Shown in pieces: positions 7,297 through 9,075 of a stretch of DNA of 9,075 nucleotides. Positions within the stretch are counted from its first letter, which is position 1; each line of letters begins with the position of its first letter. The stretch spans positions 1 to 9,075 of the forward strand of contig CAMDKN010000038.1 in the NCBI GenBank assembly GCA_945901035.1. Reading direction: 5' to 3'. Under the pieces are notes generated by a model. The model made no database searches and had not been told where the DNA came from. It saw only the letters and a program-made list of their open reading frames with translations. This DNA is from Gulosibacter massiliensis (GTDB lineage Bacteria; Actinomycetota; Actinomycetes; Actinomycetales; Microbacteriaceae). A program made the translations under genes and the position numbers.

Positions 7297-7395
7297 GTCA
7301 AACCAACCTTCACTGTTTCGCTGAACGTTAATGTTTCCTAATCTAGCGATGCACCCACTCATCGACGCCACGAACAGGGGCTCGGCGTGTCGTAC
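7297..7395 (-). promoter_or_regulatory. ftsR-merR intergenic region with imperfect palindrome
   Basis: This 99-bp gap precedes the Rv1830-type merR gene. AACGTTAATGTT (7324-7335) is symmetric at 10 of 12 positions around a central TTAA, about 28 bases before the ATG, and could be an operator for one of the adjacent MerR proteins, which bind symmetric sites as dimers. TAGATT (7340-7345) and TAACGT (7325-7330) on the minus strand fit TANNNT -10 elements; neither has a good -35. Just past the ftsR stop, CGA-CGCC with a two-base bulge can pair with GGCG-TCG, a weak hairpin without a U-tract. Confidence 0.3.
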
Positions 7396-8085
7396 TTATC
7401 CGATGAGGTCGTCGATCGAGCGCATCATGACCGTGAGCCGCACTTGTTCCAAATTGGTAGCGATTTCTCGAGCAACGTCCACGGCTTTCTGTTTGCTCAC
7501 TCTACTCGCGCTTTTCACAATCGGAAGGACCGAGGTGTGCACGATCACCGCGTCTTTTTCGGCCTGGGTCCGCAGACCACGAAGGTGTCGCGGCTCGATT
7601 CCCGCGGAGTGAAGTTGAACTAGTGCGGTGAGAGTCTTGAGCGAATCGTCACCGTAGATTTCCGACGCGGGAAGGAGCCCCATCGAAATTGCGTCATCGA
7701 GAAGCGCTTTGGATGCGCCGGCCGACGCGAGCATTTCCGATCGCGTGAAGCGAACCTCAAGCGACAGAATTGAATCCACCGAAATGGTTGCGCCGCCCGG
7801 CAGGCTGGGTGCCTTACCCGCATCAATGTCCGCGAGAACCCGCTCGATTTGTTTGAGCGGAAGAAAATAGTCCCGCTGCAGACCGAGGATGATACGGATT
7901 CTGTGCACGTCGGCGTTGCTGTACGAGCGATAACCGCTCTCGAGTCGTTCGGGGTTCACCAGCCCGTTATCGCCGAGGAATCGAAGTTTGGAGCTCGACA
8001 GATCGGGAAACTGAATCCGCAATTGTTGGAGGACCTGACCGATAGTCAGCCCTCCTGGCGCGCTGCCTGACTTCTGTGCGACCAT
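7396..8085 (-). CDS. ftsR: MerR-family regulator FtsR (Rv1828-type)
   Basis: A 229-residue MerR-type DNA-binding protein. The N-terminal domain reads LTIGQVLQQLRIQFPDLSSSKLRFL (13-37), then GLVNPERLESGYRSYSNADVHRIRIIL (41-67) as helix-turn-helix and wing, and QRDYFLPLKQIERVL (70-84). The long C-terminal part (about 105-229) is helical and ends in the VRLTVMMRSIDDLIG tail. This layout, and the position directly after garA/odhI, match FtsR of Corynebacterium glutamicum, where it activates the cell-division gene ftsZ, and Rv1828 of M. tuberculosis. That ftsZ is the target here is inference. Its ATG begins three bases after the garA stop and no Shine-Dalgarno sequence precedes it, so translation is probably coupled to garA. 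Confidence 0.9.
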   Translation of the reverse strand: MVAQKSGSAPGGLTIGQVLQQLRIQFPDLSSSKLRFLGDNGLVNPERLESGYRSYSNADVHRIRIILGLQRDYFLPLKQIERVLADIDAGKAPSLPGGATISVDSILSLEVRFTRSEMLASAGASKALLDDAISMGLLPASEIYGDDSLKTLTALVQLHSAGIEPRHLRGLRTQAEKDAVIVHTSVLPIVKSASRVSKQKAVDVAREIATNLEQVRLTVMMRSIDDLIG

Positions 8086-8088
8086 CGT

Positions 8089-8529
8089 TTAGGAACCCGC
8101 GGAGATGTCGTGCCGTGACGGGTAAAACGTCATGCGGTATTTGCCAATCTGAATTTCGGAGCCATCCGACAAGGCGCCTTCGGAGGCGCGCTCTCCGTCG
8201 AGGTACGTCCCGTTCAACGAATCAAGATCGCGAACGGTGAACGCGACTCCGTCACGCGCAATCTCGGCATGGCGACGAGAAACCGTCACATCATCGAGAA
8301 AAATATCCGCATCCGGGTGTCGACCGGCGACGGTGAGGGGAATGTCGAGGAGGAAGCGGGCCCCGACCGTTGGACCGCGACGGACAATCAGCAGAGCGCT
8401 GCCCGACGGCAACGCGGCGATTGCGGCCTGTTCGTCTGCGGAGGTAGTCGCCTCGAGGTCGGCGAGTCGACGGGCGAAGTCATCACCGAGGTGTTCGGTG
8501 CTGGAACGGTCATCATCGTCGGCGCTCAC
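8089..8529 (-). CDS. garA: FHA-domain protein, GarA/OdhI-like
   Basis: A 146-residue protein with an acidic N-terminal tail (1-40) and one FHA domain (about 45-137). FHA landmarks are complete: GRH (69-71), SRRHAE (84-89) and SLNGTY (104-109), with DADIFLDDVTVS between. GarA/OdhI proteins bind and inhibit 2-oxoglutarate dehydrogenase and affect glutamate metabolism; in known members phosphorylation of Thr in an N-terminal ETTSVF motif by Pkn kinases makes the FHA domain bind its own tail and releases the target. That motif is not present here. The nearest matches are SSTEHL (9-14) and EATTSAD (26-32). The tail cannot be longer, because an in-frame stop (also the pgsA stop) lies 21 bases upstream of the GTG. 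The start is supported by AAGGAGG four bases before it. Switching in this protein is therefore uncertain. Confidence 0.9.
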   Translation of the reverse strand: MSADDDDRSSTEHLGDDFARRLADLEATTSADEQAAIAALPSGSALLIVRRGPTVGARFLLDIPLTVAGRHPDADIFLDDVTVSRRHAEIARDGVAFTVRDLDSLNGTYLDGERASEGALSDGSEIQIGKYRMTFYPSRHDISAGS

Positions 8530-8533
8530 GGTC

Positions 8534-8540
8534 CCTCCTT
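8534..8540 (-). promoter_or_regulatory. Strong Shine-Dalgarno of garA
   Basis: AAGGAGG on the minus strand lies four bases before the GTG of the FHA gene. It is the best ribosome binding site in the window and decides the start, since the in-frame stop just upstream leaves no other good option. Confidence 0.75.
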
Positions 8541-8550
8541 CGCACCAATT

Positions 8551-9075
8551 CTATAAGACCGTCGGGTGTGTTGTGCTACTGGGATTTGTCCGCATCAACT
8601 CACGCAGGTAGCCGACACCCGCCACCCAATAAATCACGCCGCCGCCGACACCCAGAAGCCAGCCGATTGTCCCGAGCGGAAGGACCACGTCGGGCCAGAC
8701 TGTCCCCAGAACGATTACGGGGAACGCGAGGAAGAGGATGAATGTTCCGGTTTTCCCGACGAACGTCACGCGAGGAGCGTCGCGGATTCTCAGCTTGCGC
8801 GCGAGAAACACCGCGAGCAACAGAACATCGCGCGCGATGATCGCCACTACCAACGCAATCGGAATCATGTCCCGAATGACGAGGGCGAGCACGCTCGCCG
8901 CGATAAACAACCGGTCGGAAATCGGGTCGAGGTACATCCCGAGACGCGTAATTTGGTTGAACTTGCGGGCAATCAGTCCGTCGATGAAATCACTGGTTGA
9001 CGCAAATAGCAGCACAATGAGCGCCCAGTAAAAGTCTCCCGAAACCATCAACCAAAAGAAAACGGGAACCGTCAG
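8551..9075 (-). CDS. CDP-alcohol phosphatidyltransferase (PgsA/cardiolipin synthase family), 5'-truncated
   Basis: An integral membrane enzyme of phospholipid synthesis that transfers a phosphatidyl group from CDP-diacylglycerol to an alcohol. The 174 visible residues are open to the window edge (LTVPVFFWLMVSG at the start), so the N-terminal few dozen residues lie outside. The family signature is complete: D29-F-I-D32-G, then AR (36-37), G46, D50 and D54, i.e. the D-x2-DG-x2-AR-x8-G-x3-D-x3-D pattern that binds the metal ions and CDP. Hydrophobic segments fall around visible residues 15-28, 56-68, 71-91, 111-126 and 135-157. By position beside garA and by sequence it resembles Rv1822 (pgsA2) rather than the main PgsA, and a cardiolipin synthase of the actinobacterial CDP-alcohol type is an alternative to phosphatidylglycerophosphate synthase. 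The gap to garA is 21 bp, suggesting an operon. Confidence 0.9.
   Translation of the reverse strand: MTVPVFFWLMVSGDFYWALIVLLFASTSDFIDGLIARKFNQITRLGMYLDPISDRLFIAASVLALVIRDMIPIALVVAIIARDVLLLAVFLARKLRIRDAPRVTFVGKTGTFILFLAFPVIVLGTVWPDVVLPLGTIGWLLGVGGGVIYWVAGVGYLRELMRTNPSSTTHPTVL

Noticed and set aside
7297..7371. Longer start for the Rv1830-type merR gene (ATG at 7371)
   Set aside because: The added 25 residues do not look conserved and would cover the likely promoter and palindrome; family members begin close to the residues just before GYRG.
9049..9051. TTG at 9051 or ATG at 9048 as a true start of the phosphatidyltransferase
   Set aside because: The frame stays open to the window edge and reads LTVPVFFW, which resembles the first membrane segment of the family, so the gene begins outside the window.

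Overview
The window looks like chromosomal DNA from a streamlined actinobacterium, most likely of the Microbacteriaceae type. The reasons are the actinobacterial gene set (FadD15-like ligase, GarA/OdhI, FtsR, an Rv1830-type MerR regulator, a full-length single-chain pyruvate carboxylase), frequent GTG starts (four of the six starts that can be read), moderately high GC judged by eye, and very tight packing. Family assignment below phylum level is inference. No phage, transposon, CRISPR, rRNA or tRNA signal is visible, and no stretch of more than about 100 bases lacks a gene.

Region 1 (1-822, + strand) is the C-terminal part of a long-chain fatty acyl-CoA ligase whose start lies before the window. 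It converges on region 2 (5928 down to 819, - strand), an apparent three-gene unit: pyruvate carboxylase, a MinD/ParA-type ATPase of the kind known from ESX loci (EspI-like), and peptide deformylase. The last two genes share a base (TAATG).

Region 3 (5929-6799) is a 76-bp divergent control region holding a perfect 10-bp palindrome, followed by an orphan ParA-type ATPase on the + strand that may be translated from a leaderless mRNA. Pyruvate carboxylase is therefore flanked by two different deviant-Walker ATPases.

Region 4 (9075 down to 6796, - strand) is a version of the conserved actinobacterial garA neighbourhood: a CDP-alcohol phosphatidyltransferase (partial at the window edge), a GarA/OdhI-like FHA protein, the MerR regulator FtsR, and a second MerR regulator of the Rv1830 type. 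Compared with Mycobacterium tuberculosis, the genes between the phosphatidyltransferase and garA, and the bifunctional nuclease between the two MerR genes, are absent here.

Functionally the window combines anaplerosis (Pyc), a TCA-cycle/glutamate-node regulator (GarA/OdhI), cell-division transcription control (FtsR), two positioning-type ATPases, membrane lipid synthesis and nascent-protein deformylation. I see no clearly new system. The most interesting points are the GarA homologue without the usual phospho-threonine motif, the two ATPases around pyc, the mutual stop-codon overlaps at both convergent junctions, and the candidate control sites in the two short intergenic regions.
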